A DNA stretch of 32,673 bases from an uncultured Lentisphaerota bacterium (GTDB taxonomy: Bacteria; Verrucomicrobiota; Kiritimatiellia; CAIQIC01): positions 1-32,673 of the forward strand of contig CAIWHP010000139.1 in assembly GCA_903912445.1 (NCBI GenBank), read 5' to 3'. Positions 1-8,207 of the stretch are shown in pieces (positions within the stretch are counted from its first letter, which is position 1; every line of letters starts with the position of its first letter). The notes beneath the pieces were generated by a model that was not told the origin of the DNA, ran no database searches, and worked only from the letters and a program-made list of their open reading frames with translations. Both the position numbers and the translations under genes were made by a program.

Positions 1-54
1 AGCAGTGGACTGAAAATCCACGTGTCGGCGGTTCGATTCCGTCTCTGGCCACCA
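1..54 (+). tRNA. tRNA-Phe (GAA), 3' part
   Basis: The window opens inside a tRNA. A 5-bp anticodon stem (5-9 with 17-21) encloses the loop CTGAAAA, which places the anticodon GAA at 12-14. A T-arm with the loop TTCGATT follows, then the 3' acceptor strand TCTGGCC, discriminator A and an encoded CCA ending at 54. The acceptor 5' strand and D-arm lie outside the window. A T-rich stretch (about 55-67) follows and could aid termination. Confidence 0.9.
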
Positions 55-133
55 TCTTCTTTTTCTTACCGGTAAAGGGTGTGCGCGCGGGGCTTGTCGC
101 GGCGCAGAAAATGTGGGATTTTCCGCACGCCAC

Positions 134-1339
134 ATGCAAAACATCGTCATCGACAAGCCCTATCGTTTTTTCCCGCCACACCGGGGCGCGTTTTGGCACC
201 ACCTTTTCATGCTGTTCCTGAAGCCGTACCTGTGGCGCGCACAGGGCGTCGCCGCGGTCGAGTGCCTGCACCTCGAGCGGCTCCAGCAGTCGCTTGCTGC
301 CGGCCACGGCGTCATGCTGGCCCCGAACCACAGCCGGCCCTCCGATCCGATGGTGCTCATGCAACTCGCGCGCCAGCTCGGCCGGCCGATCAACATCATG
401 GCGAGCTGGCATCTCTTCATGCAAGGGCGGTTCCAGGCCTGGGTGTTGCCGCGGCTCGGCGTCTTCAGCGTCTACCGCGAGGGCCTCGACCGCGAGGCGC
501 TCAAGTGTGCGATGCAGACTTTGACCGAGGCACGCCGCCCGCTCGTCATTTTCCCCGAAGGCCTGATCTCGCGCAGCAACGACAAGCTGAACAACCTCAT
601 GGAAGGCGTCGCGCTGATGGCGCGGGGCGCGGCCCGGCAGCGTGCGGCGGCGCCGACGCCGGGCCGGGTGGTCGTCCATCCCGTCGCCATCCGCTACTTC
701 TTCGAAGGCGATCTCGCGGCCGCCCTCACGCCTGTACTCGAAGAGATCGAGCAGCGGTTGACGTGGCGTCCGCAGCGACAGCTTCCGCTGGAGGCGCGCA
801 TTCTCAAGATCGGCGACACCCTGCTGGCCTTAAAGGAGGCCGAATATCTCGGCGCGCCGCAGCCCGGCGCGTTCAGCGAGAGGCTGCCGCGGCTGATCGA
901 TGCCATGCTGGTGCCGCTGGAAAAAGAATGGCTCAAGGGCCGCCGCGCCGAGGGGACGGTCGAGCGTGTCAAGCTGCTGCGCACCGCGATCCTGCCGGAC
1001 ATGGTCGCTGGCGAGCTGCCCGAGGTGGAGCGGGCACGCCGCTGGCAGCAGCTCACCGATGTTTATCTGGCGCAACAGCTCCATAACTACCCGGTGGACT
1101 ACTTTGTGCCCGCGCCGACGCCGGAGCGGCTGCTGGAGACGGTCGAGCGCTTCGAGGAAGACCTGACCGACAACGTCCGTATCCACCGGCCCATCCGTGC
1201 CGTCGTGGCCATCGGCGAGGCGATCGAGGTCAGCGCCACGCGCGAGAAGAGCGCCGAGGGTGACCCGCTGATGGTCGAGATCCGGCGGCAGCTCGAAACG
1301 ACGCTGGAGGATCTCAAGGGCCACCGGAGGCCGTCATGA
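134..1339 (+). CDS. 1-acyl-sn-glycerol-3-phosphate acyltransferase-like (PlsC family)
   Basis: Probable phospholipid acyltransferase moving an acyl group onto a lysophosphatidate-like acceptor at the inner face of the membrane. From the ATG at 134 (401 residues) the PlsC motif I NHSRPSD is at about 65-71 and motif III FPEG at about 140-143. The FPEG block continues LISRSND rather than the common TRS. The C-terminal ~200 residues after the catalytic domain are charged and not recognised, making the protein longer than a minimal PlsC. An in-frame ATG at 113 would add seven residues; neither start has a convincing Shine-Dalgarno sequence. The stop overlaps the ATG of the next gene (ATGA at 1336-1339), so the two are probably translationally coupled, giving a two-gene lipid unit. 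The exact acceptor cannot be read from sequence. Confidence 0.85.
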   Translation: MQNIVIDKPYRFFPPHRGAFWHHLFMLFLKPYLWRAQGVAAVECLHLERLQQSLAAGHGVMLAPNHSRPSDPMVLMQLARQLGRPINIMASWHLFMQGRFQAWVLPRLGVFSVYREGLDREALKCAMQTLTEARRPLVIFPEGLISRSNDKLNNLMEGVALMARGAARQRAAAPTPGRVVVHPVAIRYFFEGDLAAALTPVLEEIEQRLTWRPQRQLPLEARILKIGDTLLALKEAEYLGAPQPGAFSERLPRLIDAMLVPLEKEWLKGRRAEGTVERVKLLRTAILPDMVAGELPEVERARRWQQLTDVYLAQQLHNYPVDYFVPAPTPERLLETVERFEEDLTDNVRIHRPIRAVVAIGEAIEVSATREKSAEGDPLMVEIRRQLETTLEDLKGHRRPS

Positions 1340-1980
1340 ACGTCGTCGCTTTCCTGCACTACGGACTGCGCGTCGCGCTCATCGCCGGCGCGCTGTTCCT
1401 CTGGTTCTGGACGCAGGCGTTGATCAGCCGCAAGACGCAACACCGCGCCGGGCTCGGCGACGCGATCCATGATTGGACCGCGCCGCTGCACGGCTGGCTC
1501 GTGCAACACCCGCGCACCGCCGACCGGCTGCTGATCGTCAGCTCCGGGTTCATTGACCTGTTCGGCTTGTTCCTGATCGCCGCCTCCATCTTCGGACCCA
1601 CGTTGCGACCGTTCATCGCGATGTTCTCGCTCTACGCGCTGCGCCAGGTCTGCCAGGCCATCTGCACCTTGCCTGCGCCGGCCGGCATGATCTGGCGGCG
1701 GCCGGGTTTCCCTTCGCTGTTTGTCACCTACGGCACGAGCAACGACTTCTTTTTCTCCGGGCACACCGCCATTGCCGTCCTCGGTGCGCTGGAGGTGGCG
1801 CAACTCGGGGTTCCGCTGCTGACGCTGGCCGTGGTGACGGTCGCCGTGCTGGAGGCGGCCACCGTGCTTGTGTTGCGCGCCCACTACACGATGGATGTCC
1901 TCGCCGCCGCGGTCGCCGCCTGGTGCGCCGCCGACTTCGCGCGCTGGGCCGCGCCGATGGTGGACGCATGGCTCACGTGA
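1336..1980 (+). CDS. PAP2-related membrane phosphatase or phosphotransferase
   Basis: A 214-residue polytopic membrane protein. It carries SGHT at 141-144 and HYTMDV at 183-188, which match the second and third motifs of the PAP2 and sphingomyelin-synthase-like phosphatase families (active-site His residues and a nearby Asp). The classic first motif KX6RP is not evident, which fits the PAP2_C/sphingomyelin-synthase-like branch better than canonical PAP2. Several hydrophobic segments flank these motifs. Coupling by ATGA overlap to the upstream acyltransferase suggests a joint role in lipid head-group or acyl remodelling. That role is inference; the substrate could be phosphatidate, a lipid diphosphate or a phosphodiester lipid. 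Confidence 0.75.
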   Translation: MNVVAFLHYGLRVALIAGALFLWFWTQALISRKTQHRAGLGDAIHDWTAPLHGWLVQHPRTADRLLIVSSGFIDLFGLFLIAASIFGPTLRPFIAMFSLYALRQVCQAICTLPAPAGMIWRRPGFPSLFVTYGTSNDFFFSGHTAIAVLGALEVAQLGVPLLTLAVVTVAVLEAATVLVLRAHYTMDVLAAAVAAWCAADFARWAAPMVDAWLT

Positions 1981-2080
1981 GCGTACTCTGGTACACCCTC
2001 CGGTTTAACGACAGAGCCTTCGGGGCGTAGGTGGCGCCTCGGCAGTTGCGTGGGGGCGCGGAGCTCGGCTGCTGATTTTG

Positions 2081-2126
2081 TCCAAGGCTTGGAAATCGGG
2101 CGGTTTTGGTTTCCAAGGTTTGGAAA
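2081..2126. repeat. Paired palindromic repeat, copy A
   Basis: Two imperfect palindromes, CCAAGGCTTGG (2082-2092, centre 2087) and TTTCCAAGGTTTGGAAA (2110-2126, centre 2118), lie 31 bp apart centre to centre. The spacer has a GGGCGG block and then T-rich sequence, as in the other copies. The pair sits just before the DUF1570 gene, and the right arm of the second palindrome overlaps that gene's candidate -35 box. Confidence 0.85.
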
Positions 2127-2148
2127 AGGAACGGCGGCGAGCTATGCT
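2120..2148 (+). promoter_or_regulatory. Candidate sigma70-type promoter of the DUF1570 gene
   Basis: TTGGAA (2120-2125), a 17-bp spacer and TATGCT (2143-2148). The -35 box is formed by the right arm of the palindromic repeat. The -10 ends 15 bases before the chosen ATG at 2164. Confidence 0.45.
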
Positions 2149-2163
2149 GTGCGCAGCTGCTGT

Positions 2164-3432
2164 ATGAAGATTGGATTTTCCATCCTGTTGCTGGCCTTGT
2201 GCGCCGCCGTGGCGGGCCGCGCCCAGACGAACGACGCCCGCCTGACGCCGGCGGAGCGCGTCGCGTGGACGCACCTGAACCAGCGCGCGGCGGCGGCACA
2301 GCCGTCGCATGTCCTGTGGTTCAACGACGGGCGCGGGCTGGTCGGCTGGCTGCTCGGGGAAACGAATGGCATGGTGCGCTGGGCGGCGCCTTTCGGCGCC
2401 GACGGCCGCTGGCTGATGGATTTCGAGCGTGCCGAGCTCTCCCACGCGGAGGCGTTGCGGCTCAAGCCGTCGCCCATCAATTACTGCGACGTGAGCTTCC
2501 AGCTGGAGTTTCCGGAACTGCGCCTTATCCGCGCCCCCCCGTACACGTTGCTGACCGACGATTCGCCCCAGGCGGCGGAGCGTTATCTCGGCGTGCTGCA
2601 GGTGCTCCAGACGAATTTCGTCGCGCGCTTTGGCGCGCTGACCGAGGGCCTGGGCCTGCCCGACCACGTGCAGGTCCTGATCTTCACCGCGGAGGATGCC
2701 TACCGCGCCTATCAGCGGCGCATGCTCGGCCGGCGGCCCAACGTCATGGGTTTCTACCGGCCGGCCCAGCAGCGGCTCGCCGTCTTTGACCAACGCTATA
2801 CCGCCGGCATGGATGAGATCCTGGCGCGCTTGGCGTGGCAGTCGGAGAAGCAGCAGGTGCGGGCGGCGACCGATGCCGCGGCCAACCACGTGCGGCTGGT
2901 GCTGCTGGGGGAGGCGTGCGGCATGCTGCGCCATGCGGAGGCGTCAAACCATCGCGTGTTGCGCCACGAGGGCGCGCACCAGTTGTTCCATGCGAGCGGT
3001 ATTTTGGCCGAGGGCGCCACGCCCGGCTGGCTGGCCGAGGGGTTGGCCCTCTGGTGCGAGTCGCGCCAGCCGGGCGCACTGAATTATGGCTACTCCGCGC
3101 TCGTGAAGACGGCGCAGGAAGAGGGCCGGCTGATTCCGCTCGCCGAGTTGCTGGGGCACCGCGAGCGGAGCGACCGGGGCTTTTATGGCGGCGAGCGCGA
3201 GGCCGAACTCGCCTATGCGGAAGCGTGGAGCGTGGTGCGGCTGCTGCTGCGGCCCGCCCTCCAGGAGAAATTTTTTGCCTACCTCAAGCACCTGCGCCGG
3301 CTGGAGGCCACGGCCGACATCCGGCGCACGCCGCCGGTGGCGCTGCTCTGCCGGTTCCTCGGCCTGACGCCCGCGGAACTGGACGCGCGCTGGAAGCAAT
3401 CGATCGCCCGCCTGCCGTTCGACCCCGAGTGA
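2164..3432 (+). CDS. Secreted DUF1570-type metallopeptidase-like protein
   Basis: 422 residues from the ATG at 2164, chosen because it begins a clean signal peptide (MKIGFSILLLALCAAVAGRAQ). The open frame continues 38 codons upstream, but that stretch translates the palindromic repeats and is unlikely to be coding. HEGAHQ at about 268-273 is a close match to the HExxH zinc site of DUF1570/peptidase-MA-like proteins. It is followed about 15 residues later by WLAEGLALWCE, which supplies the expected third-ligand Glu region. A C-terminal helical region follows. Proteins of this type are exported, and their substrates are mostly unknown. The gene converges on the next gene with only three bases between stop codons. 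Confidence 0.75.
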   Translation: MKIGFSILLLALCAAVAGRAQTNDARLTPAERVAWTHLNQRAAAAQPSHVLWFNDGRGLVGWLLGETNGMVRWAAPFGADGRWLMDFERAELSHAEALRLKPSPINYCDVSFQLEFPELRLIRAPPYTLLTDDSPQAAERYLGVLQVLQTNFVARFGALTEGLGLPDHVQVLIFTAEDAYRAYQRRMLGRRPNVMGFYRPAQQRLAVFDQRYTAGMDEILARLAWQSEKQQVRAATDAAANHVRLVLLGEACGMLRHAEASNHRVLRHEGAHQLFHASGILAEGATPGWLAEGLALWCESRQPGALNYGYSALVKTAQEEGRLIPLAELLGHRERSDRGFYGGEREAELAYAEAWSVVRLLLRPALQEKFFAYLKHLRRLEATADIRRTPPVALLCRFLGLTPAELDARWKQSIARLPFDPE

Positions 3433-3435
3433 ACC

Positions 3436-4272
3436 TCACTGCCGCGCTTCAGGGCCCACCGGGATGGCGCGATCCTCGCCCGGAACGTAGGGCCGGCCGC
3501 GCGTGATCACATGGCCTTCGACGACCTTGATGTCGGGCATCTGGTAGTCATTGGAGAAGTGCTCCTGGCTGAGCATGTGGCCGGTGGCGGTGAGTTCGCT
3601 GTGCGTAAACCGGTTGGGCGCCGACTGGTGCAGGATATGCACGTGACCGGCTTTGTCGCGCAGCATCTGCGGGGCATAGAGGCGCACCAGCGTGCCGAGG
3701 TTGGCCGCCGCGAAGCGCTTCTGCGAGGTGGGATCCTCGATGCACAGGAAGAGGATCTCGCCCTCCTCGCGCGCCACCGTCCGCAGGCTGTAGTTGACCG
3801 TGACCTTGTCCTTGCCCGTGCCGCTCGCGACCGTCTGCTTGAGCTGCTCGGCGCCGCGCTCGATGTTGAAGAAACGCTTGGCCGAGAGGTAGGCATTGCC
3901 ATCCCACTCCACATAGGCGCGGACCTTGAGGCGGCCCGGGTTGCGCAGGTCGAAGAACGGTTGCAGGTCCACGGCGCGGATCCACTGTTCGCCGGCCTTC
4001 ACCACGTCGGACGGGGCGAACGGCACCGCGTGCTTGAGCGGCACGGCCGAACCGGAGGCCGTGGTCAACTCGAACTCCAGCTTCGCCGTATGGTTGCTGC
4101 CGGCGAGCACCAGCGGCGCCCCGGTGTTGTTGCGCACCTCGACGTTGATGGTGGTTTCCTCGCCGATCATATAGGTGGTGTGCACCGGCTGGCAGATGAC
4201 CTCGATCTGGGCGCCGGCGGGCAGGGTCAGCCACATAAGCAAGGCGAGCAGGGGGACTAGACGGATGTTCAT
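3436..4272 (-). CDS. Secreted protein of unknown function
   Basis: 278 residues from the ATG at 4272, which has a good Shine-Dalgarno AGGAG and begins a signal peptide (MNIRLVPLLALLMWLTLPAGAQ). Open frame upstream of this ATG overlaps the metallophosphoesterase gene and is discarded. The N-terminal ~100 residues have the alternating pattern of a beta-sandwich (for example INVEVRNNTGAPLVL), as in bacterial domains that follow a signal peptide. No catalytic motif is seen. It lies 23 bases downstream of the metallophosphoesterase gene on the same strand and is probably cotranscribed with it. I do not recognise the family. Confidence 0.7.
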   Translation of the reverse strand: MNIRLVPLLALLMWLTLPAGAQIEVICQPVHTTYMIGEETTINVEVRNNTGAPLVLAGSNHTAKLEFELTTASGSAVPLKHAVPFAPSDVVKAGEQWIRAVDLQPFFDLRNPGRLKVRAYVEWDGNAYLSAKRFFNIERGAEQLKQTVASGTGKDKVTVNYSLRTVAREEGEILFLCIEDPTSQKRFAAANLGTLVRLYAPQMLRDKAGHVHILHQSAPNRFTHSELTATGHMLSQEHFSNDYQMPDIKVVEGHVITRGRPYVPGEDRAIPVGPEARQ

Positions 4273-4295
4273 CGGGATCTCCTGGCAAAGCGGGA

Positions 4296-5030
4296 TCAAC
4301 GGCCCACGGCCAGCCGCGCAGCCATGCGTTGGGGCAGCCCGGCCTTGATGATCTTCTCCTGCGCCGCCTCGATGTTGTAGGCCACGCGCCGCAGCTCGAT
4401 CATGTTGTTGTCCAAATCGTAGATCACGTAGGCCGCCCGGTTGTCGCCATCGCGCGGCTGACCGACGCTGCCCACGTTGACGAAATATTTGCGGCCGAGC
4501 TGCACCTTGATCTTCGAATACAGCCCGCCCTTGACGTAGTCGGTCTTCTCGAACGCCAGCGGCACGTGCGTGTGCCCGAAGAAGCACACCGGGGTGAATT
4601 GATAGGTGAAGTTCGCTTCCGCCTCCAGCGCCTCGAACACGTAGCCCCAGCGGTCCGGCATGTCCAGCGTGCTGTGGACCAGCCAGAACGACTCGCTCTT
4701 CGAGACCATCGGCAGGTCGTGCAGGAATTTGCGCTGGTCGTTGTGCAACTGCTTGCGTGTCCAGCCGACCGCGTCGGCGGCCAGCGGGTGGAAGCCGTCC
4801 AGCGCCTCGTCATAGGAACAATAGTGGTCATGGTTGCCGCGCACCGTCGGGCACTTCAGGCCGCGGATGATCTCAAGGCACTCGATCGGGTTGGCGTTGT
4901 AGCCGACGATGTCGCCGGTGCACGCATACTTCGTCACCCCTTGCGTTTCGGCATCGGCCATCACGGACTGCAACGCCTCAAGGTTGGCGTGAATGTCCCC
5001 GAGGATCGCGAATTTTATGGGCGCTGACAC
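4296..5030 (-). CDS. Calcineurin-like metallophosphoesterase
   Basis: 244 residues from a GTG at 5030. All metal-binding blocks of the calcineurin-like fold are visible: GDIHAN (11-16), GDIVGYN (39-45), GNHDH (65-69), a histidine in LVHSTLD (about 119) and GHTHVP (152-157). The size and motif spacing resemble the small bacterial YfcE/MJ0936-like phosphodiesterases. The physiological substrate is not predictable. GTG is preferred because the protein begins correctly just before the first motif, and because a -10-like TAGAGT ends seven bases upstream, suggesting a leaderless message. Open frame farther upstream runs into repeat-like intergenic DNA. The gene is first in a likely two-gene operon with the secreted protein downstream. 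Confidence 0.85.
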   Translation of the reverse strand: MSAPIKFAILGDIHANLEALQSVMADAETQGVTKYACTGDIVGYNANPIECLEIIRGLKCPTVRGNHDHYCSYDEALDGFHPLAADAVGWTRKQLHNDQRKFLHDLPMVSKSESFWLVHSTLDMPDRWGYVFEALEAEANFTYQFTPVCFFGHTHVPLAFEKTDYVKGGLYSKIKVQLGRKYFVNVGSVGQPRDGDNRAAYVIYDLDNNMIELRRVAYNIEAAQEKIIKAGLPQRMAARLAVGR

Positions 5031-5037
5031 GCCGGGT

Positions 5038-5065
5038 ACTCTAGCGAAACCACTTCTGCTTGCAA
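5038..5065 (-). promoter_or_regulatory. Candidate promoter of the metallophosphoesterase gene (leaderless type)
   Basis: On the minus strand: TTGCAA (5060-5065), a 16-bp spacer, TAGAGT (5038-5043), then seven bases to the GTG at 5030. The predicted transcription start falls at or next to the start codon, and no Shine-Dalgarno sequence is present. Confidence 0.5.
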
Positions 5066-5130
5066 GGCCATTCAATGCCCGTTTGAAGGATTTCCTGACG
5101 GTGACGGCACCAACAAAAGTACAGGATTCC

Positions 5131-5154
5131 GGCCACGACGGAGCGTGGCCCTCC
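5131..5154 (-). repeat. REP-like hairpin with GGAG foot
   Basis: On the minus strand GGAG is followed by GGCCACG-CTCCGT-CGTGGCC, a perfect 7-bp stem with a 6-base loop. The tetranucleotide-plus-hairpin layout matches REP elements mobilised by RAYT transposases. Two similar elements occur at 16311-16333 and 21146-21167. Confidence 0.55.
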
Positions 5155-5412
5155 AGAAAGCCATGCAAAGCATGGTGTTGTTCGTGCGGGACGCGCTTCG
5201 GCGCAGCAGCTTCGGCGGCCTGGTCGGTGGCCGCAACGGTTGAACACCTGCGGTCAACCCTGCCGCGCCTGGCTTCGCACGCGGCACCGGGTTGCTGGGC
5301 CGCCGGATGGGGTGGGGGCTGGAGTTGAGCGGCCTGCCGAGCCTCGCACAACGCGCCGACGGTTCTTGCCTGTCCTCGACAGGTCCCGTGAACGCAGCTC
5401 GAGGACGAAAAA

Positions 5413-7926
5413 TCAGCGCCCAGCGGCCGCGCTGCGCTTCACGAGCGGCTCTGGCGCGAGCCGGGCTTCGAGGGTGGCGCCGCCGGTCAGCGTCAGGCGC
5501 GCGCCGCCGGCCAGCGGCTCGACGCGGGTGAGGCGCGAAACGGCGCCTGCGCCCACCGGTTCGACGACGAAGCAGAAGTTCACCACGCCGGTCCCGCTCT
5601 TGCTGAAGATCGCCGTCGGGACCGCGCGCCAGGGGTCGTTCGCCCAGCCCTGCACCGGCTCCTCTTCCGTGCCTTTGACGATGGTGACCGCCAAGCCGCT
5701 GCTGTCCACAGGCCGGATGACTATGTTGGCGGCGGCGCCGCTCTTGCCGAGGACGGCCTTGGTCGAGGCCTCCACGACGGCCTCGGGCGCGTCGAAGTGG
5801 AACAGCGCCTCGACTTTGTGCACGCGGGCGTCTTGCGGCGTGAGCGTGTCGAAGACGACGAACAGCCGCTCCGGCTTGAGGAACAGGATCTGCCGCTGGT
5901 GCGTGACGGCGATCTCGTTGTGCGCGCCGTAACCGTTGGTATAGATCCCCGAGGCCCAGTCGAATTCCGGCGTGGACTGCCAGCGGGCATCGTTCTGCGG
6001 CGGCGCGGCGGCGGTCCACGGGCGCGGCCAGAAGTAGGTGTCGCGCTGGCCGTTGCGGTGCTGGCCGGCGCCATCCACGAGCACGGTGTTGTGGCCGGCG
6101 CTGCCCAGGACGTAGCGCCGCCAGCGCGATTTATCGTAGGAGAAGGTGCCGGCGTCGAGCAGGAGTTGCCGCCCGTGGCTCCAGAGGATGAAATGCAACT
6201 TGTCCTCGTGCTGGTGGCCGTAGCCGTAGGGCCCGGCATCGAAGAGCAGGTAGGTCGCCTCGGGGTCCCACCCGGAGCGCATCACATAATGGCCGCAATA
6301 GGGGAAGGCGCGCGAGGTTTCCGCGGGCGGGCGCCCGGCCTGGCGGCCGGTGGCGAGGTACTGGAAGTCGTTGCGCTGGGGGAAAAGTTGGAAGCCCGTC
6401 GCCAGCAGTTTGCGTACGTCGCTGATGTGCGAGTCGTTCAAGCCGGGGAGCGCGCCGTTGGGCAGCGCGGCCAGGGTCAGGTAGCTGAACATCTTCTCCA
6501 TCTTGGCGAGGAAGTCGGTGGGCAGTTCCGCGCGCACACCGTTGCGGTCGGCCTGCTCGATGATGCCGGCGAATTCGGCGACGACCCAGTTGTTGTAGCC
6601 GGCGGCGAGCTCGTATTCCATGCCGTCGGGATAGACCTCGTCATCGAGCTGGCGGTAGAGCCGCGCGATGCCCGTGCGCCGCCACTCGGCCGCCTCCTTG
6701 AATTCCGGGAACATCACGCCGCTGGTGAACAGCCCGTTCGACTCCGAGGTCAGCCAGTTGCCGCCGCTCGGCCAGCGCAGCAGATGGCGCGCCTGCTCGC
6801 AAACCGATTTATAGAGCGTGCAGAGCACCTCGTCGGTGAACGCGGGCGAGCCGAGGCAGCGGTAGATCGCGTTCGGCCAGACATCGGCGAGCCGGATGCT
6901 CGTTGTCAGCGTCTGCCACGCCTCGCAGCCGTTCTGCATGTGATTGCCATTGGAGAGCAGCACCGCCGGGTTGGCCCTGGCCCAGTCCATGATCTCGTCG
7001 GCGATTTCCTGCGCGTATTTATCCTGTCCCGTGCGCCAGTAGGCGTCGGCGAGTGCGCGGAAATGGAAATGGCGGTTGAGGCTCTCGTTCCACAGGTGCG
7101 TGCGCGCCTCGCCCTCGGTCGGATTGGCCGTCCAGTCAATCTGCTTGCCAAAATCGAGCGTGCCTTTTTTGTGCGGGCCTTGCGTGTAGTCGAACTTGTG
7201 CTGCAGGACTTTCTCCGCGCGCGGATCCCGGGTGGGCTTCTTCTGCGCGCTGCGAAACTCCGGCTGCCGCCAGTCCACCGTCCACCGCGGCAGGGTACGG
7301 TTGCGGAAGTGCGCCGCGAGCGCGGCCTTCGCCGCCGGCAGGTTCCGCGCGGACACTGCGCTCTTGACCGCCGCCAGCGCCGGCAGGTCGAGGTTCAGGT
7401 TCGCGAACAGCTCCGCGTCGCTCATCCGCGGGCCGGCCGCCTTGCCCGTCACCAGCTCAAAGCCGCCGAGCCGCAGCACCGTCTTGGCGTCCGCGCCCGC
7501 CACGCGCAGCGTCACGCCCGTGATCTGCTTCAGCCCGACCGGCGCGCGCGACTGGCCCATCTCTGCGAACGGCAAAACCACACGTTTCCAGCCGGACCAA
7601 TCCAGCGGCAGCTTGCAGCCATAGTAATCCGGGCCTTGCGTCGCCGGGTTCTCGGAGGGAAATTCGCAGGCGAGTGTCGCCCCCGCCGCCGGGTTCTCAA
7701 CATGGACCCAGTACGCCACGGCGTGGCCCTCCGACCAGTCCTGCGGTGGCGCAAAGGGCTGGCGGATGTAGGCGTGCTTGGCCGGCTGCCAGCGTATCGA
7801 ACGTGCCCAGTCGTGACGCACCACCGCATCCGGCGTTCCGAATTTCCAGCCGTCCGGAGACGGGCCGACGGCGGCCGCGGCCGCCCAGGTGGTTGCCGCC
7901 CACGCACATGCCAGCAGTAATTTCAT
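5413..7926 (-). CDS. Secreted heparinase II/III-family protein (polysaccharide lyase-like)
   Basis: 837 residues from the ATG at 7926, which starts a signal peptide (MKLLLACAWAATTWAAAAA). An open frame 13 codons longer overlaps the candidate promoter. After an N-terminal beta-rich region (about 25-170), a helical toroid-like domain (about 190-530) contains NHMQNGCEAW and SESNGLFTSG. A C-terminal heparinase II/III beta-domain begins near 560 with the typical GYGHQHEDKLHF and LLLDAGTFSYD. These features match exported uronic-acid polysaccharide lyases (heparin, alginate or similar polymers). The actual polymer cannot be assigned. The protein is of normal length for the family and shows no break. 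It is likely monocistronic, with a REP-like hairpin downstream. Confidence 0.85.
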   Translation of the reverse strand: MKLLLACAWAATTWAAAAAVGPSPDGWKFGTPDAVVRHDWARSIRWQPAKHAYIRQPFAPPQDWSEGHAVAYWVHVENPAAGATLACEFPSENPATQGPDYYGCKLPLDWSGWKRVVLPFAEMGQSRAPVGLKQITGVTLRVAGADAKTVLRLGGFELVTGKAAGPRMSDAELFANLNLDLPALAAVKSAVSARNLPAAKAALAAHFRNRTLPRWTVDWRQPEFRSAQKKPTRDPRAEKVLQHKFDYTQGPHKKGTLDFGKQIDWTANPTEGEARTHLWNESLNRHFHFRALADAYWRTGQDKYAQEIADEIMDWARANPAVLLSNGNHMQNGCEAWQTLTTSIRLADVWPNAIYRCLGSPAFTDEVLCTLYKSVCEQARHLLRWPSGGNWLTSESNGLFTSGVMFPEFKEAAEWRRTGIARLYRQLDDEVYPDGMEYELAAGYNNWVVAEFAGIIEQADRNGVRAELPTDFLAKMEKMFSYLTLAALPNGALPGLNDSHISDVRKLLATGFQLFPQRNDFQYLATGRQAGRPPAETSRAFPYCGHYVMRSGWDPEATYLLFDAGPYGYGHQHEDKLHFILWSHGRQLLLDAGTFSYDKSRWRRYVLGSAGHNTVLVDGAGQHRNGQRDTYFWPRPWTAAAPPQNDARWQSTPEFDWASGIYTNGYGAHNEIAVTHQRQILFLKPERLFVVFDTLTPQDARVHKVEALFHFDAPEAVVEASTKAVLGKSGAAANIVIRPVDSSGLAVTIVKGTEEEPVQGWANDPWRAVPTAIFSKSGTGVVNFCFVVEPVGAGAVSRLTRVEPLAGGARLTLTGGATLEARLAPEPLVKRSAAAGR

Positions 7927-7932
7927 GCCGTC

Positions 7933-7961
7933 CGAATGCCCGAAAACCCAGGCTCCGTCAA
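7933..7961 (-). promoter_or_regulatory. Candidate promoter of the heparinase-like gene (leaderless type)
   Basis: On the minus strand: TTGACG (7956-7961), a 17-bp spacer, CATTCG (7933-7938), then six bases to the ATG at 7926. The -35 is good and the -10 is weak. The geometry repeats that of other candidate leaderless starts in the window. Confidence 0.35.
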
Positions 7962-8103
7962 ACATTTTAGCAGAAGCCCGACGCAGGCGGCAGGCGTGGA
8001 AAGCGTACGGACGTCAACCGGCTGCGGTCAAAAGTCAGCCGCGGGAGGAGGGTTGCGCGCCGCTGCGCCGCTGGAATAACCGGTGCGGACGGAGGTGGAG
8101 GTA

Positions 8104-8180
8104 TGGCGCGCCTGACAGGATTTGAACCTGTAACCCTCAGATTCGAAGTCTGATGCTCTGTCCAGTTGAGCTACAGGCGC
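8104..8180 (-). tRNA. tRNA-Arg (TCG)
   Basis: A complete 77-base cloverleaf on the minus strand: acceptor GCGCCTG/CAGGCGC, D-arm GCTC/GAGC, anticodon stem TCAGA/TCTGA around the loop CTTCGAA (anticodon TCG), T-arm ACAGG-TTCAAAT-CCTGT, discriminator G and an encoded CCA (8104-8106). It lies 27 bases downstream of rseP on the same strand and may be read through from it. Confidence 0.95.
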
Positions 8181-8207
8181 CCGCTCCGGCGGTATCGCTT
8201 CGGCAGT

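Larger units (their letters stand above)
5031..5412. other. Intergenic gap with promoter and REP-like hairpin
   Basis: A 382-base gap between the metallophosphoesterase start and the heparinase stop. It holds the candidate phosphoesterase promoter (5038-5065) and a REP-like hairpin (5131-5154). Open frames in the rest show no motif, and I see no gene. It includes the short near-palindrome CATGCAAAGCATG around 5161-5174. Confidence 0.6.

Noticed and set aside
2050-2163. Longer N-terminus for the DUF1570 protein.
   Set aside because: The extra residues translate the palindromic repeats; the signal peptide starts at 2164.
5797-7920. A 707-codon open frame antisense to the heparinase-like gene.
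   Set aside because: It has no domain motifs, and its Arg/Gly/Ala/Val-rich composition is what the complementary strand of a GC-rich gene gives. The sense frame has a signal peptide and clear family motifs.
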